Shown here piece after piece: positions 44,149 to 53,900 of a stretch of 64,000 nt of DNA. The translations under genes and the position numbers were made by a program. This DNA is from Calditrichia bacterium. Lineage in GTDB: Bacteria; Calditrichota; Calditrichia; Calditrichales; J004. The stretch spans positions 248,001 through 312,000 of the forward strand of contig JACKAO010000003.1 in assembly GCA_020635035.1 (NCBI GenBank). Direction: 5' to 3'. Position 1 is the stretch's first letter, and each line of letters starts with the position of its first letter. The notes under the pieces were generated by a model. The model saw nothing but the letters and a program-made list of their open reading frames with translations. It did not search any database and was not told where the DNA came from.

Positions 44149-44874
44149 ATGACAATATTAATTGCAGGAGCAAGTGGCGCCACAGGCCGTTTACTATTGG
44201 ACCAATTGCTAAATCTTGGTCACAAGGTTAAAATAATTGTTCGTTCTACTCAAAATATTTCAAAAACAATCCTGGAAAATGAAAACCTGACTGTTGTCGA
44301 AGGAAGTATTCTTGAGCTTACTGACGAAAAATTGGTCAAGACTGTTAATGGATGTGATGCAATTGCTTCCTGTCTTGGACATACGCCGAACATGAGTGGA
44401 CTTTTTGGTCAACCTAGAAAACTTGTAACCGAAACTACTCGTCGATTATGCCATGCAGTCAAAGCAAACAAGCCATCAAACAAGATCAAATACGTGCTTA
44501 TGAATACGGCTGGAAACAGTAACCGCGATTTATCAGAAAAAATATCTTTCGGTCAAAAGATTGTAATAGCATTACTTTGTTTGTTATTACCGCCACATGT
44601 TGATAATGAAAATGCAGCAGATTATCTGCGAGTCGAGATTAACCAAAATGATAATTTTATACAATGGGTTGTAATCCGTCCGGATAAACTGATAAATGAA
44701 TCAGTGGTTTCAGAATATAATTTATATCCCTCACCGATCAGAAGTGCACTATTTGATGCCGGAAAAACGAGCCGAATAAATGTAGCCAATTTTATGGTGC
44801 GTTTAATTGCTGACAATGAACTGTGGGACAAATGGCAGGGTCAAATGCCGGTCATTTATAATGAAGAAACATAA
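44149..44874 (+). CDS. NAD(P)-binding protein, atypical short-chain dehydrogenase (NAD(P)H-binding family)
   Basis: A 241-residue Rossmann protein. The nucleotide-binding motif is IAGASGATGRLLLDQLL at residues 5-21, with IVRSTQN where adenine phosphate specificity lies. The segment KYVLMNTAGNSN corresponds to the central strand; no catalytic YxxxK is evident, as in atypical SDRs. Substrate unknown. Similar proteins reduce flavins or bind NADPH as sensors. GGGAGA lies before the ATG. The gene stands alone. Confidence 0.75.
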   Translation: MTILIAGASGATGRLLLDQLLNLGHKVKIIVRSTQNISKTILENENLTVVEGSILELTDEKLVKTVNGCDAIASCLGHTPNMSGLFGQPRKLVTETTRRLCHAVKANKPSNKIKYVLMNTAGNSNRDLSEKISFGQKIVIALLCLLLPPHVDNENAADYLRVEINQNDNFIQWVVIRPDKLINESVVSEYNLYPSPIRSALFDAGKTSRINVANFMVRLIADNELWDKWQGQMPVIYNEET

Positions 44875-45006
44875 TCTTAAATTAGATTATTTTCGGTTGT
44901 TAAGGTAATGTGGTTTTGTCCGGTAATCCCTTCCATTTAACTCAGCAAAATACCTTTAATGCCTGCTTAAAAGATTTTAGATGATCGACTTTTCTTTTAT
45001 TAAACC

Positions 45007-45140
45007 AAAGGGACTATCCCAAGAGTAAAATATGATGTAATCCAAATTATTTCGAATCCTGAGTTAATTAAAAACCGCACTCACAGATCCTTTAAAAAAA
45101 AACAAGATGACGAAAACCACTCTTTTGGGACAGTCCCTTT
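45007..45140. mobile_element. MITE-like element with 20-22 bp terminal inverted repeats
   Basis: In the 288-base gap 44875-45162, AAAGGGACTATCCCAAGAGT at 45007-45026 is matched in reverse complement at 45119-45140, with one mismatch and two extra bases. No coding sequence lies in the 134-base element. The outer AAAGGGACT/AGTCCCTTT ends, themselves partly palindromic, look like transposase-recognised termini. AAACC flanks it on the left (45002-45006) and at one base offset on the right (45142-45146), and CCTGCTTAAA occurs at 44962 and 45145. This suggests a small non-autonomous element. No parent transposase is in the window. Confidence 0.55.
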
Positions 45141-45162
45141 AAAACCTGCTTAAATTTACTCC

Positions 45163-48100
45163 CTACTTTATCAATATCATCTTGCGCGACTGAACAAATT
45201 TATCCGCTTCGATTCGGTAAATGTATACACCGGAAGGTACCTTTATTCCAGACTGATTGGTACCATCCCAATTTGTTGTTTTATATCCGCCGGCCTGATT
45301 TTCATTAACCAGTGTTTTTACAACCTGGCCCAGCAAATTATAAACCTGCAGTTTTACAAATGTGTTTTCTTTGAGTGCATAATTTATCGTTGTTGTCGGA
45401 TTGAATGGATTCGGATAATTTTCGGATAAAGCATACTTTACAGGATTTTGCACAAGATTTTCAATACTCACCACAAACGAACTGCGTTTTAAACAGGATG
45501 TCAGATCATTGATGCCTTTAAATCCCATCGAACCTTTTGTGGTGGATTTGCCGGTCACTTTGTCTATCGAAATATAGCGAGACGTGAGTATCGTTCGATA
45601 CACACCAAACAAATTACCAACCTGATCAAACATAATCCCGCTGACTTTACCTGAACTGATGCCTGTCGGACCGACAAAATCGGTCGCTGCATTTTTGGGG
45701 TTTAAGGTATAAACGCCATTGGCTGAATCGGCATTAACCGCCCACAGTAAACCGTCTGTCGGATCAAAAGCCAGGCAGGTAAAAGCATTCCAGGTGTCAC
45801 CCACTTTTTCAGCACTCCCGTTCTCGATATCAATTCGGTATAACGGATATGCCGGGCCTTCTGTGCTGATGGCAAACAGACTATCCTGACTGTCAAAAGC
45901 CAATGCACTAAAACCGGGAAGATCTGTCAGTACCACCGGCTCTGATTGTCCGTTCAGATGGTTTATACGGTATATTACACCACTGTCCGATTCTGCTGCA
46001 TACAAATATCCGGATGAAGTTACTGCTAAACTGGAAACACTGTCGAGTTGGCTGCTGCCAAGTGCCGTGGCTGCGCCTGATGCAGGATTGATGCTTACAA
46101 GGGTTCCGGCGCTGATATCAGTAATTTCGCCAACCATCCCGAAGGCTTCATTTAGTTCAACCAGGGCCCCTTTACCGCTCAGATTAATTGTAGTTGACGG
46201 ATTATTTGAATCATTGCTTGCCAGCATAATGCTTGCTGTAAAGATGCCGGTATCAGGTGCCGCAAAAGTTACATGAAATTTTTCGTAACCGTAGGATGGA
46301 ATCGTGATAGGTAAAGAACCCGAAAGACTGTCTGTTAAAAGTCCAAACGGACCATCCGGTTCAGAAATATCCGAGATGGTCAGATCATCTGTTCCAAGGT
46401 TGTAAATTTTAATTTCCTGCAGGTCACCCTGCACCCATTTTACAACAGACTTACCAAAATCAACATCATTTGAAACCGTGAATAGATTCGCTCCTTCTGA
46501 AGTACTTTTAATACTCCAAAAGCCCTGGTTGGAATTCATTCCCGGGATTAATTCTAAATTATAAAGAATGGTGGGTTCTATAGTCGTCTGGTCTATTAAA
46601 AACAGCGGAAAATAGTCATTATCAACCCTGATTGTACCAAAAAGATTTCCGAAAGGATCGAATCCAAAACCGTAAAATGATGTCCAGTAAGGGCCTGTAG
46701 GTTCAATACCGATCTGGCCCAGCTCGGTTGCCAACCCTGTTTCCAGATCAATTTTGTATACAAAATCCCATACATCGCGGCCTTCGCCAACCGTGCGGCT
46801 ATCACCGCCACCGGCCCACAAGGAACCGTCAATCGGATTAAAAGATATGTGTTCCAGGGCTTTGCCTGGCCAACCAAGTTCAGTAACTTCGCCCGTTTCG
46901 GTATTCAGTGTGTAAATTATGTCGAGCAAAGTATTAAAATCTCTTTCAACGATATAGAGTATATCGTCCGGGCTGAACGCCAGCTGTACAAGTCCCTGGA
47001 AGCCTGTCTCAAAAATGGTGCTGGTTTCCCCGGTATAGGGATCAAATTTTCTTAATCCGGGAAAGCCCGGGGTGTAAACTTCACCTTTGGAATTGATAGC
47101 CGCAAGGAATGGCGCATCCGTCGATGACAGGGGAGTCGCAGTTTCAACTTTCCCGGTCATCAGATCGAATGCGATACTATATCTGGTATTAAGATCTGTG
47201 GGCAGGGCATAGGAAAGACCGCGTTTTGCCGGATGATAATCTGTTGATCTACCCTGCATTAAAAGTGTTTTAACAGGATTGACAGAATCATTGCTATGAA
47301 TCTGAACAGAATCAATAAAAGTACCGGCAGTTAGTGGTTTGAATTTATAAACAAGTTCAGTTTTTGTCAGCGCAGGAATTGAAACCGGTAATTGTCCTTC
47401 AGAAGGTAATAAGGCTGCATCTATTGAAAATGGCTCACCCGGAAGTGTTATATCATTGATCACAAGATCAACACCACCCAGATTCTCAATGCTGATTTTG
47501 AACATACTGCTGTCGCCGACAAACACGTGAGTGAAGTCATACGCATCCGGTCCGGCAATAATTTGCGGATTCTCGCTTAATTGTGCATAAGAGACATTTG
47601 CCCAGACTGTTTCCCATCTTCCATCATCAAAGCCGGTGGTATCTGTTCGGTCCCCGGCATAGGCATTAAATAACCAGAAGTTGTTATCATTTTCAGGATC
47701 AACTGCGATACTGGACTGCGGCCCCCAGGCATTGGATATACCAGCCAGGCGCATGTAGAAATCCAGACCGGGTGCTACTGCTTCTGCAGGACGCGTGCCA
47801 CCGGCAGGATCATCCGCGGATCGTCCCGATGTGTATGTGCCCACATACATGGTTGGCGATGATGCGGAAAAATTAAACTGGACATCACCATTGCCGTTAA
47901 CGGCAATCGAAGGATAATAAGTAAATGTGCCCGGAGATAAATCTTCTCCGCCAATGTTACCCTGGTCTGTAAGAGTTAATCCGGACTCAGATAGCCCGTC
48001 TGTAGCGAATTTTAACCAATGAACGGTTGTCTGATCTTTATCGACCCCTGAAGTTGGGGTTACTGCTGTAACTGCCCAAAGCGAGCCATCACGCCATAAA

Positions 48101-49269
48101 CAATCAAATATATCACGCGAACCAGTGTCAACGTTTTCCAAAAAGGTGTTAACAGCTCCGGGTTGCGGGGCAGAAGGCAATGAACTATATGGAACATCTA
48201 CAGATCCAATGCTAATCTGCTCGACTGTGAAAAGCGGACCGTTTTCTTTGCCAAGCGGGTCATCCACTCGAATAGCCTGGATATAATTATCATTACCTTT
48301 GAAAAGTCCGCCATAGCTCAATATATAGTTACCAATGTTGCCATCACCGCCTGTTATACCTGCTTCACCATAAACTTTTAACGGTGTAAAATTGCCAATC
48401 AGGTGTGTTGCGCCTTCAAGCTGCATTGGATAATGTGTCGAATAGCTGATCGGGCCGCCGTTGTATAATCCACTATCCACGTCTTTATTTATAATCCATA
48501 AGGAATAATCAATATCCCATGGAAATCCGCCCAGAAATGCAGTTACATAAATTGCTTCTTCATCAAATCCAAGTGCGGCAGAAATCAGCCAGGCATTGGC
48601 ATCATTGCTCATTTTAATGGTATCAATAGCAGAGTAAAACCAATCAGCTGAAGTAGCGCTGGCAGGAGAATCATCTTTAGAAACTGCCATCAACAGACGT
48701 GACGATTCCTGTAACTCGTTTGTTTCCAGGGCGATGGTTACAAATCGATTCTCATGCGGGTCATAAACAATTTTAGGGTCGTAAATATAGCTTCCCTCCG
48801 CCGGTTCTGTAAGATCTGCAAAAAATGTGTAAAGGTCTTCCTGCCACTGAAAAGTACCATCCTTGGCACGCGATTCGATTAATGCGTTTACCACACTTAG
48901 CACCTGTCCAACCCCGACTGCACCCATTGGATTAGGCCCGGATGCATAATAACTTAATTGTTCTGCGTTGTCTTCAAAAACAGGTCCGGAAAACATTGTA
49001 TTAACATTGGCCACTGAGTTATAATCTTTTTTTGATGATTTTTTTTGTGGAAGTGATATGCTTCCAGGGGCAGGCTTAAAGTAATCCTGCGCTTTGATTA
49101 TTGTTGGTCGTGGCTCAGCTTTAAAGCCTGTCGCTTCATCTATTTGAATTTGCTCCTGCTTTTGCGAGAATAACTGAGCAGGAATTAACAAGCTAATCAA
49201 AAACAGAAATAAAAATACAATCGTTTTTTGTGAAAATAGTTTGAGCGCGTGTTTATTTTGCAGGTTCAT
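45163..49269 (-). CDS. Large secreted protein with choice-of-anchor D domains and C-terminal sorting tail
   Basis: A 1368-residue surface or secreted protein. Residues 1-36 form a signal peptide. The first 550 residues have repeated aromatic, acidic strands of an extracellular propeller-like domain. Two choice-of-anchor D/ASH-like (DUF1573-type) domains follow near residues 565-680 and 930-1040, each with the sequence (I/V)xNLGxxDL(V/T)I. After each lies a propeller-like region with repeats such as LAFDPTDGLLWAVN. The end carries the ENYPNPFNPTTTINY motif and a FlgD-like Ig domain ending in SGVYIYRIEADKFVQSRKM, the sorting tail of type IX secretion cargo in FCB bacteria. GGAGAAATA precedes the ATG. 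It probably shares a transcript with the 492-residue gene upstream. Confidence 0.82.
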   Translation of the reverse strand: MNLQNKHALKLFSQKTIVFLFLFLISLLIPAQLFSQKQEQIQIDEATGFKAEPRPTIIKAQDYFKPAPGSISLPQKKSSKKDYNSVANVNTMFSGPVFEDNAEQLSYYASGPNPMGAVGVGQVLSVVNALIESRAKDGTFQWQEDLYTFFADLTEPAEGSYIYDPKIVYDPHENRFVTIALETNELQESSRLLMAVSKDDSPASATSADWFYSAIDTIKMSNDANAWLISAALGFDEEAIYVTAFLGGFPWDIDYSLWIINKDVDSGLYNGGPISYSTHYPMQLEGATHLIGNFTPLKVYGEAGITGGDGNIGNYILSYGGLFKGNDNYIQAIRVDDPLGKENGPLFTVEQISIGSVDVPYSSLPSAPQPGAVNTFLENVDTGSRDIFDCLWRDGSLWAVTAVTPTSGVDKDQTTVHWLKFATDGLSESGLTLTDQGNIGGEDLSPGTFTYYPSIAVNGNGDVQFNFSASSPTMYVGTYTSGRSADDPAGGTRPAEAVAPGLDFYMRLAGISNAWGPQSSIAVDPENDNNFWLFNAYAGDRTDTTGFDDGRWETVWANVSYAQLSENPQIIAGPDAYDFTHVFVGDSSMFKISIENLGGVDLVINDITLPGEPFSIDAALLPSEGQLPVSIPALTKTELVYKFKPLTAGTFIDSVQIHSNDSVNPVKTLLMQGRSTDYHPAKRGLSYALPTDLNTRYSIAFDLMTGKVETATPLSSTDAPFLAAINSKGEVYTPGFPGLRKFDPYTGETSTIFETGFQGLVQLAFSPDDILYIVERDFNTLLDIIYTLNTETGEVTELGWPGKALEHISFNPIDGSLWAGGGDSRTVGEGRDVWDFVYKIDLETGLATELGQIGIEPTGPYWTSFYGFGFDPFGNLFGTIRVDNDYFPLFLIDQTTIEPTILYNLELIPGMNSNQGFWSIKSTSEGANLFTVSNDVDFGKSVVKWVQGDLQEIKIYNLGTDDLTISDISEPDGPFGLLTDSLSGSLPITIPSYGYEKFHVTFAAPDTGIFTASIMLASNDSNNPSTTINLSGKGALVELNEAFGMVGEITDISAGTLVSINPASGAATALGSSQLDSVSSLAVTSSGYLYAAESDSGVIYRINHLNGQSEPVVLTDLPGFSALAFDSQDSLFAISTEGPAYPLYRIDIENGSAEKVGDTWNAFTCLAFDPTDGLLWAVNADSANGVYTLNPKNAATDFVGPTGISSGKVSGIMFDQVGNLFGVYRTILTSRYISIDKVTGKSTTKGSMGFKGINDLTSCLKRSSFVVSIENLVQNPVKYALSENYPNPFNPTTTINYALKENTFVKLQVYNLLGQVVKTLVNENQAGGYKTTNWDGTNQSGIKVPSGVYIYRIEADKFVQSRKMILIK

Positions 49270-49325
49270 TATTTCTCCTTGTATGTAACTTTCTTTGAGA
49301 TAGCAAAAACCAAAAGGTCGGGTAA

Positions 49326-50804
49326 TTATTTCAGCAGTGTTAATTTTTTTGTTTTAACAAAACCTTCAGTTTCTAAGCGATAAAAGTATACCCCGCTTAC
49401 AAGTAAACCTGCATTAAACTGAATAGTATGAACTCCCTGGGTCATTGAGCCATTAATTAGCTCTGCAACTTCTCTTCCTGTCAGATCAAACACTTTTAAT
49501 GATACGGCACTTTGGTTAGACAGAGAGAATTCAATTGTTGTAGAAGGATTAAAGGGATTCGGGTAGTTTTGTTTAAGTTCAAACTGCGCAGGTTTCAGAT
49601 CTTTTTCATCTATGTTCGTTGCTATTGATACAAAAGTTCTTTCAATACGGTTCATTGGGCTTAAACCCTGTCCAAAATCCCGTTTAAGTTCATACAATGT
49701 GTTATTCTGAAATTCATCATACACAAATTCAATTATAACCGTATGATACCAATCCGAGCCGTTCCAGTTGTACCCTGTAGCTCCTGTCTGATTATTAAAT
49801 TCATTATAAGTTAAATCCGCGCGATAGTCATTAATCCAGTTAGAATTCTCCCAATATTGCGATAAAAATTCAACCATATTACCATTCTCATCCGGGACCT
49901 GGATTTCTTTCATACTATTTACCCATGTGTTGCCTTCCATAAATTCAAACAGATGTTCTGTTAAAAATCCGGTTTCATCATAAGTATAGGAATCTTTCCA
50001 GGCATCGTTAAAAAAATTACCATCCGCAAATGCAAATATTACAGATGTAAGGAGATTCATATCATTAAACGCAGATGTAACACGAAAATAATTATTAAAT
50101 TTAGATCCGTCCCATGATTTATTTAATTCTTCAATAAGATTACCGTTTACATCATACGTAAAGAACACGGCATTGCCTTTTACCCAGGAACCATTCCAAT
50201 TATAAAACTGCTGCTCAAGTATTCTATTATCTGTGTTATATGTAAAAACAGTTTTACTGAAATTTACCCACTGGGAATCTTTCCAGCTCTCATCAAGTAT
50301 TTCCAGCATATTGCCGTCTTCATTAATGCTGAAAGTTGTTCGTGCATTACTAATCCAGTTTGGATCATCCCAGACTTCATAATTGATTAAAATATTATTT
50401 CCCATTCCATCATAAGAAAAATTGGTTTTTTCTTTGCTGTAATCACCAAAAAACCAGAATTCTGATATTTCTTCTGTTTTAACATAAGGTGAAGCTGCTG
50501 TTTTTTGAAGACCGTATTTTTCTTTTAAATCATTATATAGCAGCATCTTTTTTTCTGCTGGATGCATTTTCGACTGAAAAAAATTTACTATATCATTAAG
50601 AAATGCATCATTCTGGATCTTTATATTTGGGTTATCGATGCCATAAGTTTTGCTGAATTTTAAAAATTCCTGTTGTTTTTTATTCTGTCCTGTTACAGCA
50701 TCGTACTCCCGGGAATTTATAAAATCCGCACCGGCGAATAGTTGACTTATGAATAAAAACAACAGTAAAGAAGTAATAAATTTAAAAAGTATGTGTTTAG
50801 ACAT
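49326..50804 (-). CDS. Secreted repeat protein with C-terminal sorting tail
   Basis: A 492-residue secreted protein. Residues 1-25 form a signal peptide; residues about 130-380 hold some six tandem repeats of about 40 residues, each with a (D/E)xxGN turn, an NWNGSxW or SxWxN stretch, and (Y/F)xY strands. The pattern looks like DUF3836/YD-type antiparallel repeats of unknown function. The end has the QNYPNPFNPSTTIEF motif and a sorting domain that ends VSGVYFYRLETEGFVKTKKL. A perfect AGGAGG lies before the ATG. Upstream (50805-50986) are a promoter and paired direct repeats. The neighbour 1368-residue cargo follows on the same strand after 57 bases. Confidence 0.8.
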   Translation of the reverse strand: MSKHILFKFITSLLLFLFISQLFAGADFINSREYDAVTGQNKKQQEFLKFSKTYGIDNPNIKIQNDAFLNDIVNFFQSKMHPAEKKMLLYNDLKEKYGLQKTAASPYVKTEEISEFWFFGDYSKEKTNFSYDGMGNNILINYEVWDDPNWISNARTTFSINEDGNMLEILDESWKDSQWVNFSKTVFTYNTDNRILEQQFYNWNGSWVKGNAVFFTYDVNGNLIEELNKSWDGSKFNNYFRVTSAFNDMNLLTSVIFAFADGNFFNDAWKDSYTYDETGFLTEHLFEFMEGNTWVNSMKEIQVPDENGNMVEFLSQYWENSNWINDYRADLTYNEFNNQTGATGYNWNGSDWYHTVIIEFVYDEFQNNTLYELKRDFGQGLSPMNRIERTFVSIATNIDEKDLKPAQFELKQNYPNPFNPSTTIEFSLSNQSAVSLKVFDLTGREVAELINGSMTQGVHTIQFNAGLLVSGVYFYRLETEGFVKTKKLTLLK

Positions 50805-50858
50805 TGTAACCTCCTGATAATTAGTTTGATTTCATTTAATAATTACAGGAGAATAATA

Positions 50859-50923
50859 ACTATAGTGTTGCACCGATTGCTTGCACATTTAAGACAAAAA
50901 CTTGTCAATTTTGGACAAATCTT
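50859..50923 (-). promoter_or_regulatory. Activator-type promoter with paired direct repeats before the 492-residue cargo gene
   Basis: On the minus strand a -10-like TATAGT lies at 50859-50864 with a poor -35 (TGTGCA, 50882-50887). Five bases upstream of that -35 begin two direct repeats, GACAAAAACTT (50893-50903) and GACAAATCTT (50914-50923), read on the plus strand. They are 21 bases apart, two helical turns. This is the usual layout of AraC-type activator sites. An AraC domain is encoded by the adjacent hybrid sensor. Confidence 0.3.
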
Positions 50924-50986
50924 AAGTTAATGTAATAAATGCAGTTTTGGAGATGAGATTGTTCAGGGTTGTTTTGAATGTTGGGT

Positions 50987-53900
50987 TTATAAGTCTTTAT
51001 TCGCCCTGATATATTCGGATGGGGATTGGTTAAATTCTTTTTTAAAAGTTCGTGTAAAATGTGCCTGGTCGCTGAAACCAACCTGATAGGCAATTTCTGA
51101 TATGGTACCGGCCTGAACCTTTAATAATTCGGCGGCACTGTTTAATCGAACAGAGCGGATAAAATGAGCCGGAGATTGGTCTATTAATGAATTCAGTTTA
51201 CGGGTTAAGGTACGGACACTCATCGCCATATTGTCAGCTAATTGTTGAGCTGAAAATTCGACATTGCTTATATTCAACTGAATCTCTGAAATAACCTGTT
51301 CCATAAACTTTTGATCAGCCGGGATTATACTGACTTCTTCGGGTTTTATTACCAGGGCGCTTTTAAATTTTTTACGCAACCGGGCACGCATCTCAAGCAG
51401 ATTCTTAACCCTGACAACGAGTTCTTTTGTACTGAACGGTTTAATCAGGTAGTCATCAACACCGGTCTGCAGGCCTTCAATTTTGTCTGCTTCATCTGCA
51501 CGGGCGGTAAGCATTATTATTGGAATGTGACTGCTCCTGGTATCTTCACGTATAGCTTTGCTGAAGGTATAGCCATCCATGCGCGGCATCATTACATCGG
51601 TGATGATCAGATCAGGTAAAACATCCCGGGCTATGTGCAAACCGCTTTCACCTTCCCGTGCTTCCAGAATCGCATATTCGTTCTCCAATTGTTCACTGAT
51701 ATAGCTTCGGATGTCTGCATTGTCATCAACCACTAAAATTGTTTGTTTTTTTTCGGATTCAGCTTCGTTTGCTGAAATCATTTTGCTATCATCATTATCC
51801 AGTAATTCAAATTCAAGTTTTGATAGCTCAGAATTCACATCCGAATAGCTGCTTTGATCATCCTTTTCAGTGACGTTAAAAAGAGCAGGGTCTGTTGGTA
51901 ATATAACTGTAAATGTGGATCCTTTTCCTTCGGCACTGTGAACTGAAATTTTCCCAAAATGCAGCTCAACTAATTCTTTAGCCAGGGCAAGGCCAATACC
52001 GGTTCCTTCATAAGCACGTGTCTGAGAGCTATCAACCTGATAGAAGCGATCAAAAATATGGTTCAGCCTGTCATGGGCGATACCGATACCTGTATCTTCA
52101 ATAGAAATTACCGCTAGTGTCTTTTTTGATGATTCATCTTTGCTAAGCTTTACATCAATACTGATTTTTCCACCTTTTTCAGTAAATTTTACTGCATTGG
52201 AAATCAGGTTCAAAAACACTTTTTCAAGTTTTTCCGGATCAAAATAAAGATCGATGGAAGGTTTATTGCTTGAAAAAATAAGTTCTATCCCTTTCTTCTC
52301 AGTCAGAGACTCAAATGAAAAAACAAGATTTTTTAGAAAGGGGATAAAATCTTTCCGGGTGACATTAAGCGTTATTCCGGCGGCTTCAATTTTTGATAAA
52401 TCGAGCAATTGGTTAATTAGCCGCAAAAGGCGTTTACCATTTCTTGATGCCATTTGAAGTTTAGTGAAAGTTTTTTCAGTAGTCTCGCTGGTCATCAGAT
52501 TGTCAATTTGCCCTAAAATAAGCGTAAGCGGTGTACGGAATTCGTGGGAAATATTCGCAAAAAACCGTGATTTAAGTGTGTCCAACTCCTTTAGTTTTGC
52601 AGCTTCTACTTTTTCAAGTTGCAGATTATACTTATAGCTTTGCCGATTTAATTCATAGCGTCTTAATGCAATCAATCCGCTAATAAAAAACACAATATAA
52701 ATAAGATAAGCCCAAGCAGACTGCCACCAGGGCGGATCAATATATATTTTAAGACTTACAGGTTTGTCATTCCAAACATCATCTTTGTTTGCTGCTTTCA
52801 TATAAAGCGTGTATTCACCGGGATTCAGGTTGGAAAAGGTAACATCCCTTTTGGTACCATTATTGATCCAGTTTTCATTAAGCCCGTCGAGTTTATAGGA
52901 ATACTTATTTCTCAATGGTTGATTAAAATTCAATGCTGCAAACTCAATTGTAAAAATATTATGCTTATATGAAAACCCGATACTTTTTTGTGCAGAGATA
53001 CCCGGAACTTTGATTGATTTATTCCCTGAATCTGAATGGAAATAAGCCATTTCTGTAAAAACAACATCAGGACTAAATGGGTCATTCAGTATATCATTAG
53101 GATGGAAATAATTTACACCATCTGTTCCGCCAAAAAACAGCTGCCCGGATTCTGATTTATAGCCTGCCTTGCCTACCAACTGGTCTGATCGCAAACCATC
53201 ATCGGTGGTGAATAGTTTTGCAGATAAAGTTTTGGGATCAAAACGGACTAATCCACCGGGAATTACAAGCCAGAGATTGTAATTTTGATCTTCTGTGATT
53301 CCAAGAATTTCTTTGTTTAACAATTCATCATCAAAGTGTTCAAATGTTTCATCTGGAGCATTAAACCTGTTAAGACCGCCCATAGTACCTACCCATAATG
53401 TGCCTGCATGATCAACCAGAAGATCCAGGACATTGTGGTGAATTAAACTTTTGGGATCATCATCTTCAGGTTTGAATAATCTTACTTTTTTTGTGTTTTT
53501 GTCAAACAACTCGAGGCCTGCAAATGTAGCCAGCCATAATTTGTTTGGATCATCGGGATTGTAAAAGATGTCACGAACATCATTGTTAGCCAGGCTTTGC
53601 CTGTCATCCGGATCATGTTTATAATGCTCAAACGTATATGATGCTTTATCAAATCGATTTAAGCCACCACCCCATGTTCCGATCCATATTTCCCCGGAAT
53701 TATCAGTATAAACTTTGTAAATAAAGTTATTGCTTAAGCTTCCGGGAACCGTTTTGTCTTTATGAAATTGTGTAAAACGGTCATTTTCAGGATCATATAG
53801 GCATAGTCCATTTTGGGTTCCAATCCAAAGCATTTTATCCTTATCGAAAGTCATAGATGTTATACTCTGACTGACTAAGCTGTTGGGATTATTTGCTTCA

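Noticed and set aside
51311..51619. 102-residue plus-strand frame in the HTCS receiver region
   Set aside because: Antisense to a well-conserved receiver domain; no own features.
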